DNA of 64,000 bases from Laburnicola sp. R22_1 (GCA_014281115.1 JACONQ010000003.1:992001-1056000); one strand, 5' to 3'. Counted from the stretch's first letter, positions 33,466-45,434 are shown. The notes: generated from the letters alone by a model not told the origin. Numbers and translations are program-made.

Positions 33466-34847
33466 ATGCATTCTAAGGTAGTCAGTAAGTTGCGCCTCGA
33501 TATAAATGCCGGAGCTTTGCTAACACAGTTCGCAGTCATTGGGTAAGTCGAGCCCGTTTCGTCGTTCCGCTTTCGTGGCCCACACCAAAGACAACACGAT
33601 GTCATTATGCACGCACCATGCTGACTCGCATCAGCTCGGGGCCTGCAGGCCATACCGCAGCAATCTATGCTGCTCGAGCTGATTTGAACCGTGAGTTTCA
33701 ACATGCTATGGGTATCAAGCACTGCTAAGGATGGCTAGCCGTCATGTACGAAGGTTTCCTCGCCCTTGGAATTGCTGCCGGTGGACAATTGACTACCACC
33801 GATGAAGTCGAGAATTTCCCTGGATTCAAAAACATTCAAGGCGGCAAGCTTATGGTATGTCTAGTTTACATGCAGTCTTTAGCACGGCTCGATTAACATG
33901 AGGTAGGACCAAATGCGCGAGCAGTCCGAAGCATGCGGCACCGAGATTATTTCGCAGACCGTCGCAAAGGTTGATCTTACATCGCGTCCATTCAAGTACT
34001 GGTTACATCCTATGGGCGACGACGAAACAATTGAAGAAGAGGAGCACACAGCGGATTCCCTTATCATCGCGACCGGCGCAAAGGCACGGAGGCTGGACCT
34101 TCCTGGAGAGGACAAGTTCTGGGGCAACGGTGTGTCGGCATGCGCCGTTTGCGATGGCTCTCTCCCCATGTTCCGGGAGCAGCCCCTCGTTGTTATTGGT
34201 GGAGGTGACTCCGCGGTAGAGGAGGCGCTTTACCTTACGAAAAAGGCGAAGAAAGTCACCGTCCTCGTCCGGAGGGATAAGCTCCGAGCGAGCAGGACCA
34301 ACGCGCGACGATTGACCACGCACCCGAAGATCGACATCCGGTACAATACGAGCGCAGTCGAGATCAAGGGCGAGGAAAAGAAGAACGGCCTCATGTCACA
34401 CCTCGTTATCAAAAACAACGTTACCCAGGAAGAGCAGACCATTGAAGCTAAAGGATTGTTCTACGCTGTTGGTCACGATCCCGCGACTTCTCTCTTCAAA
34501 GATCAGCTTGATATGGACGAAGATGGCTACCTTATTACGGAACCTGGACGCGGTGTGACGAGCGTGGAAGGCGTTTTCGCGGCTGGCGATGTCCAGGACA
34601 AGCGATACAGGCAAGCTATCACGAGTGCAGGTCAGTTTCTCGTTTCTAAACTCCGCACGCGGAGCGCACCACTGACCCTTTGCTAACTTGCATCCCAGGC
34701 TCCGGTTGTGTTGCAGCCCTGGAGGCAGAGAAGTGGCTCGCAGAGCACGACGACAACATCACGAACGATCTCGACGCCGAAAATCAAGCCGAAAAGTCGC
34801 AGACCAACGGCGTGGTTCCCGAGTATCGCTCCAACCCGCTCTTGTAG
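33466..34847 (+). CDS. TRR1: Thioredoxin reductase (NADPH), low-molecular-weight type
   Basis: A 356-aa FAD enzyme that reduces thioredoxin with NADPH. Exons: 33466-33484, 33536-33542 (7 nt), 33635-33690, 33739-33854, 33907-34630, 34699-34847; 1071 nt in frame. The FAD motif [18 protein letters not shown] is split by three introns. [16 protein letters not shown], the redox pair CAVC (Cys ~145 and ~148), the NADPH motif [15 protein letters not shown] and the C-terminal FAFAAGDV-type motif ([23 protein letters not shown]) are all present, so it should be active. The C-terminal tail of about 35 residues is hydrophilic. An upstream stop-free extension rich in Arg/Ser/Ala could give a second, mitochondrial form. 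Confidence 0.95.
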
Positions 34848-35462
34848 ACCCTATCTGCATCCTGTCCTTAGGAACATGCATCTCAACATTTATATTATCT
34901 TGTCCTTCCAAGACTTTGGACACATTGATCCTTACGCCTCGATTGGCATCTCTGCATAAAATTTCGGCATTGGTTGCTTCTACATCTGCGAATGGCTCTC
35001 TCGTCTGGTGGTGGTTAGATCTATGATTGTCTTATTCTTGTTTCTCTTGTTTTCAGGCTCGAGCCCAGCGTTGACGGCTCGCCGACATTGATGGCATATA
35101 GCATAGATGGGGCTAGGTTTTCGGCTGAAGATAGAAGAAGAAATCTCAACTAGAACACTCAACACGAACTGGCACTGGAGATCATCCGAGAGCGACCGCG
35201 ACGTGGTAATATAAGTGATGTCTGGGTATCTCGCAGAGCTTTTGAGGGATGCCATCCCTGTACTGGTTTTGCAGACACGAATTGTGCTGCTACATGGTAG
35301 TACATCGCATAACATGTTTGCCACAACTAGGAGGCGATGATGTATCTCCCATTACGCGCAGACGGGCAGCCCGCGAAGATGTCGATAAAGACTGCCTGCC
35401 TGAAGTCGCTCTCGCCGGAGTTGACTGATAGTTGAGAAAGGTGGCCCCTGGGTCCATGAGCA
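34848..35462. other. Intergenic region between convergent genes
   Basis: About 600 bp between TRR1 and the convergent 201-aa gene. No gene or RNA was recognised; it should contain both 3' ends. Confidence 0.5.
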
Positions 35463-36235
35463 TCAACCGCCAAAGCCAGTGTTTCTGAGAAGGGCCAGCG
35501 CACTCTCAAATGCGCGCACAACTTCGATGTCTGTTTGACGTTTAGCAATCTCCCAGTGCCAATTACAGTGTTGGGCTTACAGTGCTGCCGCGTCTTTTCT
35601 AGCTTTTGCTCGGAGTTGTTCACGTAATCCATGCGCGTGCGAAGGCTGGACCATGTATTAGCTGAGTTATTTCTAGGTGACAATGGGAACAAGCATAGGC
35701 GTACCGGTGGAACGTGCGATCCGATTCATGTTGATGGCCGGCTTCAGCCCAGATTTTGAAGAACTGTAACTAAAGTCAGCGGTGAACAAGGATTTCGATA
35801 TGGGCACAGGACCTCCATCAACTGCGTCCACTCGTTGATGAGTTCAGCTTCTTCTGCCGATGCCGTGTTAATAGCCTCGTGATATTGTGCATGGAGCGCA
35901 TCCCAGTCGAATTCCTCGATCTTTTCGGCGGGGTCACAATCTTCGGCTTCGTCCTGGTCCTCACCCTCACCAGGCTCTAGGACATCTTCAGGGACGCGCT
36001 GAGCAGATGCAGGGCGTTCCGTCTCACCAACACCTGGGCGGACAATGGACGGGCTGGAGTCTCCTGCGTTTGCCGCCATGTTTGTGGGCTCGGGCTTGTG
36101 GTTCTGATCATCTTTTGGGTCCTCCATGTCGAATGAAGCGTGAAGATTGAACAGTGGAGGCGATGAGCGGAAACTTTGCTGTTGCACGCTACCGTCAGGT
36201 AGTGGAATGGATGAATCGGAGTAGGGCGGTGGCAT
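35463..36235 (-). CDS. Conserved fungal protein of unknown function, 201 aa
   Basis: Four exons: 36235-35813, 35763-35705, 35645-35581, 35521-35463; introns 49-59 bp; 606 nt in frame. The N-terminal ~110 residues are Pro/Ser/Asp/Glu-rich and look disordered. The C-terminal half (from about EEFDWDALHAQYHEAI) is helical: WTQLMEFFKIWAEAG, TRMDYVNNSEQKLEKTRQH and FESALALL, ending GFGG. The heptad-like spacing suggests a coiled coil. Three introns retained across a short, sensible reading frame support a real gene. No function is assigned. It is divergent from ATG14. Confidence 0.8.
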
Positions 36236-36767
36236 CGACTGGCGGGATGCTGTTTGCGGTCGTTACTTTGCGTGAGCCAGCATTTATTCACAGACGCCAC
36301 GTTCACATTTGAGACTCTCTGGTGCTCGAACCAGTTTTTTTACGGGAAACTGTGAAGCTGTACAATTATCAATTGATGTGTGCCCGCGGGCAGGAGCAAT
36401 CCACGTGAATAATGCGCTAACCGCTTCTGACTAGTGGCCGCGGGTGGGCAAGTGCATATCCATGTGGGCATGGACGGAGGTGCGTCACACGGCGGTTGGG
36501 TGCCTGACTTGCCGTCTATCTGACCGCAGCGCTGCATAATCCCGAAGACCTTTCACTCCACCTGCCACCGCCGTTCACCAGCAGCCAGCATGCTCTGCGG
36601 TTAGAAAGAGCAAACGTAATCGCGATAACGAACCCAGAGGCAACCGGCTTGCCTCTCGAACCACAACGACGCGACCCGTGCACGCTCATCATGGTCCTCC
36701 TCTGCCCACCGTGCCTACAAATACCTGAGGGACCAAGAGGAGGGGATATAACATAACTGCTGCCACC
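36236..36767. promoter_or_regulatory. Divergent promoter, 201-aa gene / ATG14
   Basis: 532 bp between two divergent starts. It holds a perfect 12-bp palindrome TGCCCGCGGGCA at 36381-36392, a nearby CCACGTG at about 36401, and a second GGCCGCGGGTGGGC. These could be regulator sites; this is inference from symmetry only. Confidence 0.45.
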
Positions 36768-38499
36768 ATGGAATGCGACATTTGCGGGAGGATGGGCAGG
36801 TTTCACTGCGTTACATGCGCGCGCGCCTTTCTCGAAGCACCCCGCATCGAGCTCGCGAAGGCACTGATAAGCCGTGATGAAGTGGAGAAGCACCTCAAGG
36901 CCGTCATCGAAGGCTCAGAGGACAAAGACAGCCAGTGAGTGCAGTCTCACTACTCCACTACGGTCCATCCTCCGCCTTTGAATCCTGATTCAGCAACATG
37001 CTAACGCGAGTCTCATATAGACATGTCTCCTTGGTCGATTCGAAAGGCGGCTTGCTTGTAGACCGACAAGAGTGCACCAACCACGCGGACATACAGAGAA
37101 CGAGAGCCGAAACGCTGGAAGTGCAGGAGCGACTCGGGCTAATCGCTGATCAGGCAGACCGGCTTCGGCAGCAGATACAGGACGCACGCAAGGAGCTTGA
37201 GGATAAGCGAAAATGCATCTCTCTCCGGAAGTCAGACTTCTCTTCTACTACGTATGGTGTAGAACCGCGCCGGATCAACGAACGGGATAAGGTGCAACAA
37301 AGTATCAAAAGGCTGGATTACGAATCAGATAAGCTCCACCACTCCACGATCGACATGAGGACCTATCTTTGCGGAACGGCAGCTAAGCTTTCTGGCTTGA
37401 AGATAACCAAGCGAAGAACCAGAGAGGGAGGCATAAAAGAGACGTGGAATATTGGACCAGGTACGCGTCTCAGAGTCTACGATCTACGGGATCTGAACGG
37501 TAAGGCCGAGTCGCTCCGTCTTAGACTGTCTGCTCATTTAGCGTAGATGCTCTTCCCGATCAGCTCTCAGCATCGTTAGCCGCTGTCGCTCAGCTTTTGG
37601 TACACGTCGCTGCCTACCTTGGGGTCCGTCTCCCCGCCGAGATTACGCTGCCACACAAGGAATATCCGCATCCTACCATATTCAGCCCCTCTTCATCATA
37701 CCAGGGCAAGAAGGTTCCTTTTCCAGGATCAACCCCATCACACTCCTCCAGTAACAGCCCGGAAGCATCTCGCACGTTGGACCGCGCTCCATTACCTAAG
37801 CCTAGGTTGCTATTCTTAGATAGGCCCCTCGCACATTTACGCGCCGAGGATATGACTGTATACTCGTCATTTGTGGAAGGTGTAGGTCTACTTGCCTACG
37901 ACGTTGCGTGGCTCTGTCGGAGTCAGGGCATGGTAGATCGGTTCGCATCGTGGGAAGACGTTTGTTCCATCGGACAAAATCTTCACCGTCTGCTGATTTT
38001 GCAGGAAACGCGACTTTCCCAACGACCAGAGAACCCACTGGACAAAGATATTGCGCAATCCAAATCCAGCTCAAGGGTCATGAGGAAGACGCCTGTGGGT
38101 TTGGGCGAACTTGCTCACACGACTTGCCATTCCTTCCTCGGTAGTGCTGAGAATGCCCAATATCTTAGTGGGTGGAGCCTGACTCCGTTGAAGATTAACG
38201 ATGAGCTGAAGAGATATCTGTACGCCGAAGAACAGTCTCAGGAGTGGGATGAGCTGGACCCGAAGGAATGGGAAGACATGGAGAATGTAATCGCGGACAA
38301 GCCAATCATTGTTGGGGAGAAGCGTAGAGAGATTTCTGGCCTTGACGATGGCCGGAGCTATCTCACTACTACTACGGTTGCCAGTAAGAAGGCGGGCGAA
38401 GCATCAGATGGTGGTGAAGAGAAAAAGAAGGGCGTAAACGGGTGGACTCGGGTTAAGAGTCGTAATGAAGATAGTATTAGGAAAGCGCCGCCAGACTAG
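36768..38499 (+). CDS. ATG14: Autophagy protein Atg14 (PI3-kinase complex I subunit)
   Basis: A 532-aa protein of the UVRAG/Atg14 family, which directs the Vps34-Vps15-Vps30 lipid kinase to the site of autophagosome formation. Exons: 36768-36934, 37021-37499, 37547-38499; introns 86 and 47 bp; 1599 nt. The N-terminus has the paired Cys motifs CDIC and CVTC (residues 3-17) typical of Atg14. A long coiled coil follows (about residues 85-160, QERLGLIADQADRLRQQIQDARKEL start). Then come LRVYDLRDLN, VAAYLGVRLPAEITLP, and a C-terminal region with VEGVGLLAYDVAWLCRSQG, conserved in fungal Atg14/Vps38-type proteins. The start is set by a good context (CCACCATGG) directly before the Cys motif. Confidence 0.85.
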
Positions 38500-39188
38500 A
38501 TTTCTTCCTTTGGGTAGACCCGAGTATATGTGGTCGCTATCGCATTACGTTGAGCATGAATAGACATCCATTACTTTATTTCATATAAGTTCAGCAGCCG
38601 TGGTGAAGACCTGGGCGTGATGGGCCCATCTACCGCAGGAGGCCGCAGGTAAAAGATTCTGGGACGTACTGTGGCTGCCCAAGGAAACAGTTCTATCTTC
38701 CTTCGTGATTATAACCGTCCATAGAGCACTTTTCCTAGAAACTCTACATGTCGCTCGTGCCTCGGCGCCTACCATGGATAAGCCGGCGTAAGGCGGCGGA
38801 GATTATTCTTGCACCATCGCCGCTAACCCCAAAAAGAAAGTCAAGACGGCCAAACGATGGGCGCATTCGTTTATGGAATTTCTCAGCAACTTATTACATA
38901 TTCAATCAGACCGCACAGACTTGCCGTATGCCCTTTTTTTCCTATAAGAAGCGGGTTGAATCGGCGCAATGGAATCATCCTGCTTGCTCGCTCCATCCAT
39001 CAACCACGATAAGCACGCGGTTGAGGTATTGCGCCATCGACACAGAGGGCCCGGCTCGGGAGAAACTAGCGCCCGTTGGAGTTATCGTTAAAACCGACTG
39101 TTTCTGTGGAGAGGCGGATCTTTACCTTCGGCTTGTCGCAGATTTGCGCTTCTTCTGATCATCTTCGAGTCTACGAGACGACCCCGCC
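38500..39188. other. Intergenic region, CYS3 upstream
   Basis: About 690 bp holding the ATG14 3' end and the CYS3 promoter. A 136-codon open frame (38748-39158) resembles no known protein and was not called. Confidence 0.5.
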
Positions 39189-40610
39189 ATGACGCTTGCG
39201 GAACACCCGATCGAGACGCCGCCGAGGGCACCGTCGCCGGTGCATAAGTTTGGGACTCTGGCGGTGCATGCTGGGAGTCCGCATGATCCAGTGACGGGCG
39301 CTGTTATTGAGCCGGTACGTACTTTCTGGCAGCAGATTCAGCGCGGTATCTTTTGCGGCGGATTGAATTTCTCTGGCCGTGGCCCCGCCTCGACGCGCTT
39401 GGTAGCAGCTTCGCTGACTCGAGTAGATTTCGCTCTCTACGACTTTTGCGCAAACGAGCGTGGGAAAGCCTGTTGGCCAGTACGAGTACTCTAGATCGTC
39501 GAACCCGAACAGGTACAGACACATACGTTATCCAAAAAAGACGCACGAGCTAACGCAAGGTACAGAGACAACTTCGAACGTGCAATTGCTGCCCTTGAGC
39601 ACGCCCGATATGCCCTCGCCTTCTCTTCTGGCTCCGCCACCACCGCCAACATCCTCCAGTCGCTCGCTGCTGGCTCTCACGTCATCTCCGTGTCCGATGT
39701 CTATGGCGGCACCCACCGCTACTTCACAAAAGTCGCCCTGACGCACGATGTGAGGGTCACATTCAGTCCCAGCATCGAGATCGACATTGCCGAGCTCATC
39801 ACTCCCGAGACGAAACTGATCTGGATTGAATCGCCCTCTAACCCTACACTGACGCTCGTCGACATTAGGAAGGTCGCGACAATTGCGCATCACCATGGCA
39901 TTTTGGTCGTGGTGGACAACACATTCCTCTCGCCGTATGTGCAGAACCCGCTCGACCATGGCGCAGACATCGTGGTGCACTCCGTCACGAAATATATAAA
40001 CGGACACTCGGATGTGGTCATGGGTGCTGCAGCCTTCAACTCGACCGATCTCTTTGACCGCCTTTCCTTCCTGCAGAACGCCATCGGCGCCGTCCCCTCG
40101 GCATTCGACTGCTGGCTCGCCCACCGTGGCCTCAAGACCCTACATCTGCGCGCACGGGAAGCCACGAAGAACGCTACGGGTGTCGCGACGGCTCTCCAAG
40201 CCTCCCCACACGTCATCTCAGTCAACTACCCCGGTCTACCCTCGCACCCACAATACGCCGTCACGCAGAAGCAGCACCGCGATGGTATGGGCGGTGGTAT
40301 GCTCTCGTTCCGCATCCACGGTGGCCACGAGGCAGCCGAGCGGTTCTGCCAGGCTACCAAGATATACACACTTGCCGAGTCTCTGGGAGGCATCGAGTCC
40401 CTTGTTGAGGTACCTAGTGCTATGACACATGGCGGCATTCCGCGAGAGCAACGCGAGGCCGCTGGTGTCTTTGACGACCTTGTTCGTGTGAGCTGCGGTA
40501 TCGAGGACGAGGCTGATCTTGTGGCCGATGTGCTGCAGGCGCTGGAGAAGGCTGTTGTGGGTCCGAAGATCTCGCATGCTCTTGTCAGCAATGGCGATAG
40601 CCATGCTTAA
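39189..40610 (+). CDS. CYS3: Cystathionine gamma-lyase
   Basis: A 420-aa PLP enzyme of the Cys/Met metabolism family, converting cystathionine to cysteine, 2-oxobutyrate and ammonia in transsulfuration. Exons: 39189-39314, 39427-39512, 39560-40610; introns 112 and 47 bp; 1263 nt. Landmarks: FGTLAVHAGSPHDPVTGAV, SLSTTFAQTSVGKPVGQYEYSRSSNPNR, AFSSGSATTANIL, YGGTHRYF, ESPSNPTL, VDNTFLSPYVQNPL, and SVTKYINGHSDVVMG with the PLP lysine at ~215. SLGGIESLVEVPSAMTHG and VRVSCGIED close the fold. Cystathionine beta-lyase is the main alternative; the YEYSR and ESLVEVPSAMTH motifs favour gamma-lyase. Confidence 0.93.
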
Positions 40611-41711
40611 GGAATAGCGGCATGGATTGGCTGTTGCCACATGATATGAGTTACGATGGTCATGAATATAGGCGTTATGGAACTGGCATCTTCGAGCATA
40701 TGACGGCACTGGCGATGGGAAGTGCATCTCAAGCCGCTGTCTGCAGGGTCGCAAAGAAGAATTAGATAATAAATGCATCGTTTCTGAGCAAACACAGCAA
40801 TGTAGGATGCATATAGAGCTCCTGTAGTCAAACACCGGAACGGGTGTCTTTTCTCAATGCATTCAAGGAAATCATGATTACCCCTTCCTCATAGAGTATC
40901 CATTAGTTTCAGTTCGACGTCTCCGAAGACCTTAGCCTCCGTGTCTCCTTCCCTAAACGTTCCTACTGATGTTGGCTGGAACAGTCCTTCCTAGACCAGT
41001 CCTCCTTGGTGCGGTTCTAACGCTTATATTCCAAATGCTTGGTTTTAGACGTTTTCTTCTGCTATCCATACAATTCACGGGCTTGCTTTTGCCCAGCGTG
41101 GACCGCCATCTAAACTGACGTTGGAATCAGTGTAAGTAAAGTTTCACCGAGCACGTTTAATATGGACTACGTGGTTTGTGCTCGTGGGAAGTGAGCATGT
41201 TGATGCTTAGAATGTTACAACTCTGTGAAATTCGATGATTTGGTTCTGGTATGGGGTTGTATTTTCTATAGAGAGGTCTGTTGCTTGATGCAGCGGTGAT
41301 AATATATGCTTCTGGAGAAAAGAAAGGGGAGTGGAGTAGAAGCAAACGGGCAAGGAAAGGGGAAGCAAAGGGGGAAGCAAACGGGCAAGGAAAGGGGAAG
41401 CAAAGGGGGAAGCACAAAGAAAGCCGAGGGGAAAGTCGAGGAGAAAGGTAGACCCAGATCTCAATCCCGTCCCAGCTGCATGCCAGGAGACAAAGTCTGG
41501 AGTATAGAAAAACGCCCATAACAGATTGAATCTGATTGAAACGAACAGGAAACCGGCCAGACAGTGAATTTTTCCGAATCCTCAGAAAAATCTCAAGCAT
41601 TCGGTGACCGTTAAATAGGTACACTCGTCTCCGATATCCGTTGATTTCAATGGTCCGTGTGTTTGTAGTGTTTAGAACGCTGTCTCTGAGTGTATATGCG
41701 CCTAATCCGCA
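40611..41711. other. Intergenic region with a G-rich tandem repeat
   Basis: About 1.1 kb between convergent CYS3 and the first LLRLP-family gene. At about 41341-41413 a 35-bp unit containing AACGGGCAAGGAAAGGGGAA is repeated about twice; its runs of G could form quadruplex structures. No gene was recognised. Confidence 0.6.
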
Positions 41712-42503
41712 TCATGACACTCTACGTCGCGCCCACTCGATCTCAAGGCCAGATTCGTTCTCGATTCTAGCAATGGCCTTTTCCAAATATTTTTCATTAT
41801 GAAAAACGACGTCCAAGATGACCTTGCGAAGGCTGGGAAATGTCTTCCGGAAAGCTGGACGCCTGCGGCTTTTGTACACGCAAAGGTAAATCTATGGTAC
41901 TTCTATAACCTGGATAGCCTTCACTTGGGCGGGAAGGCGCTGCTCCAGCCAACGATCTAGTATGTTATAGCGAGTTTTTGAGTTCTTCCCCCGAGATCTC
42001 CAAACATAGTGGTGGTCGAACTTGAAGGTGTTGTGTGAGTAGATCAGAAGAGCGGTCTCGGCGTAGAGCTGACGACAAGCAAGAGGCAGCTGCCAAGTCG
42101 GTACTTGGAAGTTTTTGTCGTCTTTGTAAGAGGACTTGACTCTGTGTTTGATCTTGCAATTCGACCACAATGACCCAGAGTATAAGTCGGGTGTGTCAAT
42201 CGTGATATCATGGCCTCCGAGGGCGTATGCAAAGATCTCATTCCGAATCTCGCTCGGAAGGCGAAGCAGCGGAGAGTTCACCGAATTTGATGTCGTGCTA
42301 GCATGTGTCAGCCTCTTGACTCAAATAAGTAGCTCTGAAGGAATGACCTACATCTTCATGAGTCTCGCGGGCGCTTTCAGATTCAGCAAACCATTCCGAT
42401 ACTTCTTGAAGGTCCACGGCTTCGCGACGCGAGCTTTGCGGTCGGTAGTCTTGCCGCTTTTGGACTGCGTGGCGAGCTTGGGATCCGGCGTGCGCGGTGC
42501 CAT
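41712..42503 (-). pseudogene. LLRLPxEIRN-family gene, paralogue 1, interrupted by an in-frame TAG
   Basis: Two exons, 42503-42352 and 42297 onward, separated by a 54-bp intron at the same place as in the two paralogues. Exon 1 is basic with RNGLLNLKAPARLMK; exon 2 starts NSPLLRLPSEIRNEIFAYALGG and continues to VIEVP, where TAG (41894-41892) ends the 185-aa open frame. The frame is then open for 59 more codons (RPAFRKTFPSLRKVILDVV...) to TGA at 41714-41712. Those codons align without a gap to paralogue 2, so the TAG is an internal stop in a gene of about 245 codons. The family occurs widely in Pezizomycotina (DUF7730/2EXR-like by memory), with unknown function. Confidence 0.8.
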
Positions 42504-43216
42504 GTTGATGGACGACCGACAGACGGAAGGGTTGAGTGGAGGGTTATGAGGGTGGTGTGGGGGTGAGTACTTTATATAGACTGAGGGAGGGATTAGCGGT
42601 GAAGGTGAAATGTAGCGTGAGAAAAGTGAAAAAGTAATAATGGGAAAGCGGATCTTTAGCTTCGAGGAGGCAGTTTTCACTCACTTTGAGAGACTCCATA
42701 AGGTGATAGAAAATCTGATGCAGGACAAATTGGAACATGCGGCATTAGCTCGATAGAACCTCCTGCAAATATTTTCACGATAACATGAGGGACTATTCTG
42801 ATGGAAAAGTCATGAGCATTCTTATTTTTAGCGAGATTAAAAACCTGCTGTGTCCTTGAAGGCCGCTTTGAATCATCAATCCACCATTTAACGGTCTGTG
42901 GCCGTCGACACGTCAACTGGTCGTATCCGATGCGAAGAGCGAATGCTGGATTTGGTCGAGGGGATCTTCGCTAACCGTCAAGTAGCTTTGACGCGCTCCC
43001 GTAGATCAATTATGTATGAAGCATTATCCACGCCTCAAACTTCCCCGTCCGTTGTAGCCCACCAAAAACCATCACGGCTCGCTTTATCTAAATGAGCCAT
43101 GATAGAGTGGCCTTTCTTCAACAGACCACGGGGGGCGGACCGTTTGGACCCCAATGCCTGCATTGTGAATGTACCATTAGCACAACCCTTGTTAATTTCC
43201 CCTCTCATGAGGTCAC
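42504..43216. other. Intergenic region between paralogues 1 and 2
   Basis: About 700 bp upstream of paralogue 1 and downstream of paralogue 2. No gene, RNA or repeat was recognised. Confidence 0.5.
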
Positions 43217-43973
43217 TCACCAATCAATCACAACATCGTTGCCCTCCCACTTGTGCATCTTCGTGGCAATGCGCTTCCTGCTGTCCTCAATCGTCTCACT
43301 CAGACGCTTGCCGAAGAAGGGAACGAGCAAATCGATTCCAATGCGCTTGATGTTCGGGAACTTCCTACGAAAGGACTTGCGGAAGCCGTGGTTGTATAGG
43401 CGCATATATTCCATCGGAACATCGACCGAAGAAACCAGCCGACGCTGACCAGTTGGACGGTTCTTGATCCAGCAATCCATAGCGGTGACGTTTGAGAACG
43501 TAAACGTGTTCAGGGTGTAGATGAGTGACGAAGTCTCGACGTACATCTGCCGACAGACCTCTGGCAGGTGGAATGAAGGCTTGACCTGGTTCCATGAAAC
43601 TGGATGATTTTTGTCGACAGGACGTGTAGTATAGACAAGCTTAGGCACCGGCTTGCGGTCTCCACTGATGCGAATATCGATCAGATAATCACCGAGTGCA
43701 TAATGCCAGATTGTATTGCGGATCTCGGGTGGCATACGCAAGAGAGGAGATTCCACGGAGTTGTGCTGCGCGCTGGTTACGTTCCAGTAAGCTGGATTCT
43801 GAAAAACTCTGGATATTGACTTACAGCTTCAGGAGTTGGCTTGACTTGCGCGATAGCGAGGTGTTTAGCAAACCATTCCTACGCTTCCTGACTTTCTTGA
43901 TGGCTGACTGCTTCTTAACATGCGATTGATCTTTGCGTGAACCGGATACGACGAGCGGTACGACAGGCGCCAT
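43217..43973 (-). CDS. LLRLPxEIRN-family protein, paralogue 2 (intact)
   Basis: Two exons, 43973-43825 and 43772-43217, intron 52 bp; 705 nt, 234 aa. Exon 1 is basic with RKRRNGLLNTSLSRKSSQLLK; exon 2 begins NSVESPLLRMPPEIRNTIWHYALGD, then LPEVCRQMYVETSSLIYTLNTFTF and FPNIKRIGIDLLV. The pattern LPxEIRNxI...AL and CRQxYxExxxLxYxxNTF is shared with the two neighbours and with a large family of uncharacterised ascomycete proteins. An upstream ATG at 44024 would add 17 residues; 43973 was chosen because paralogue 1 also begins MAP. No signal peptide. Function unknown. Confidence 0.82.
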
Positions 43974-45434
43974 GTCTTCGTTCTGTTGGCGGCGAGACAC
44001 TTGACCAGGGAATAAAACGGTCAAAGGACGGCGATACTAAAAACAGTTGAAGTAGCGTATGAAAGAGACGGCTAAAGAGCACCGGTGAATCTATTCGGTG
44101 AGCGTGAAGGTGAGAGTGAGAGTGAGAGTGCGAGTGGAGGGTGATAACTCAACTGAAGTGAGTACAGCTGGTATCAGTGCCATGGGGTTCTCGCTATCGC
44201 TCGACACCTGTATACGGGTCAAATCTGATATATGTTGGAATGAAAAGTCTCACCCAGTATTTTGGGCGACTCACTGTCCGAGAAGTATCCTTCATACACG
44301 ATGTTAAACATACTTTCATGCTATATGGCACAAATAGCCTAAACACACATATTTTCTCCCTACGCAACAACAAGAGGAAACATCCTAACTGTTTGTCGTT
44401 CTGTTCTTGCTTTCATAGCCAACGTATCTTAGAGCATATCGTCCGGTTACCCGCCCGACTAAGCTCCATCTTTCTAAGTCAGGAGGAAGTGGTCCTGCTT
44501 TTGGATACACAGTTTCTTTGATAGACGACATGTCTTCGCGACTACTTAGTTTAGTTTTGCTAGAGTAGTAATTCTATATCAGCGAATGGTTGTATAAAAG
44601 TGGAAGTTTAAGAGCTAAATGCAATGGAGTTGAATTTCGAAAGGAAGATATTGTCTGTTCATCGCCTTCCTTAGCCTGTGGGTTGGTCATATATCGCGGG
44701 ACGTCTTGATTAGAATATTTTGATAATGGAAAACATGCCCACGAATTCGATGAAGAAATCCTTGGGCAGAAATAGGAGCAGTGATTGAGAAGCGTTCCGT
44801 GGGCAATTTTTGACGATATCCACCATAGATGCTAAAGCTTCATGTGCCGACATGTCCACCTGGGCAGCTTTTCAGGAGGAATAATCTAATTCCGAAGGTC
44901 TCTGATCTTAGTATCATTGCTGTCGTGTCCTCGCCTGTGAGTTTGTTGTTGTTCGCAGGTCTGTGGTGCCGGCTTTGACGGAAGACCGATCGCCTGAGAC
45001 AGGGAGGACAGTGTATGATGTTTGTGGTGCACTCTTCAGTCATTAGGTCTCTCCTTCTCGCTCTGGAGAATGTCAAGTGGTCTGTTCTTCGAGGTTGGTA
45101 GTTACTAACTTACGGCAGTGGTGATCTCAACACTGAATCAATGACAGCCTAAAATAGACGTTAGTCCATTTTAGGTTAGATTCCAGCCTGTTCTCGAACG
45201 CAAACCGTAGGCTTCCACGCTGTGCCCTCTTATCTTCTCGTCTTCTTCCGTGCCCCAGTGGCAAGAAGATAAAAGAAGCATTGCATTCGAGACAATCATG
45301 CGCTGCTGAATCATATCAACTTTCGCCAACATCGCGACATGCGCCACCACTCTTAGCCTCAGCCTCGTTCAACGTCCACCTCCCGAGGTCTAACCCATAC
45401 ATCAACAGCTCACTGTTGTCGACTACCAACGATC
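43974..45434. other. Intergenic region between paralogue 2 and the HET gene
   Basis: About 1.46 kb between divergent genes. A (GAGAGT/GTGAGA)n simple repeat lies at about 44099-44135. No gene was recognised. Confidence 0.5.

Noticed and set aside
38748..39158. 136-codon open frame upstream of CYS3
   Set aside because: No recognisable motif, no intron support, and it fills the expected promoter region.
41157..41624. Reverse-strand open frame of 155 codons with Pro/Ser/Leu repeats
   Set aside because: It is the translation of a purine-rich tandem repeat, not a gene.
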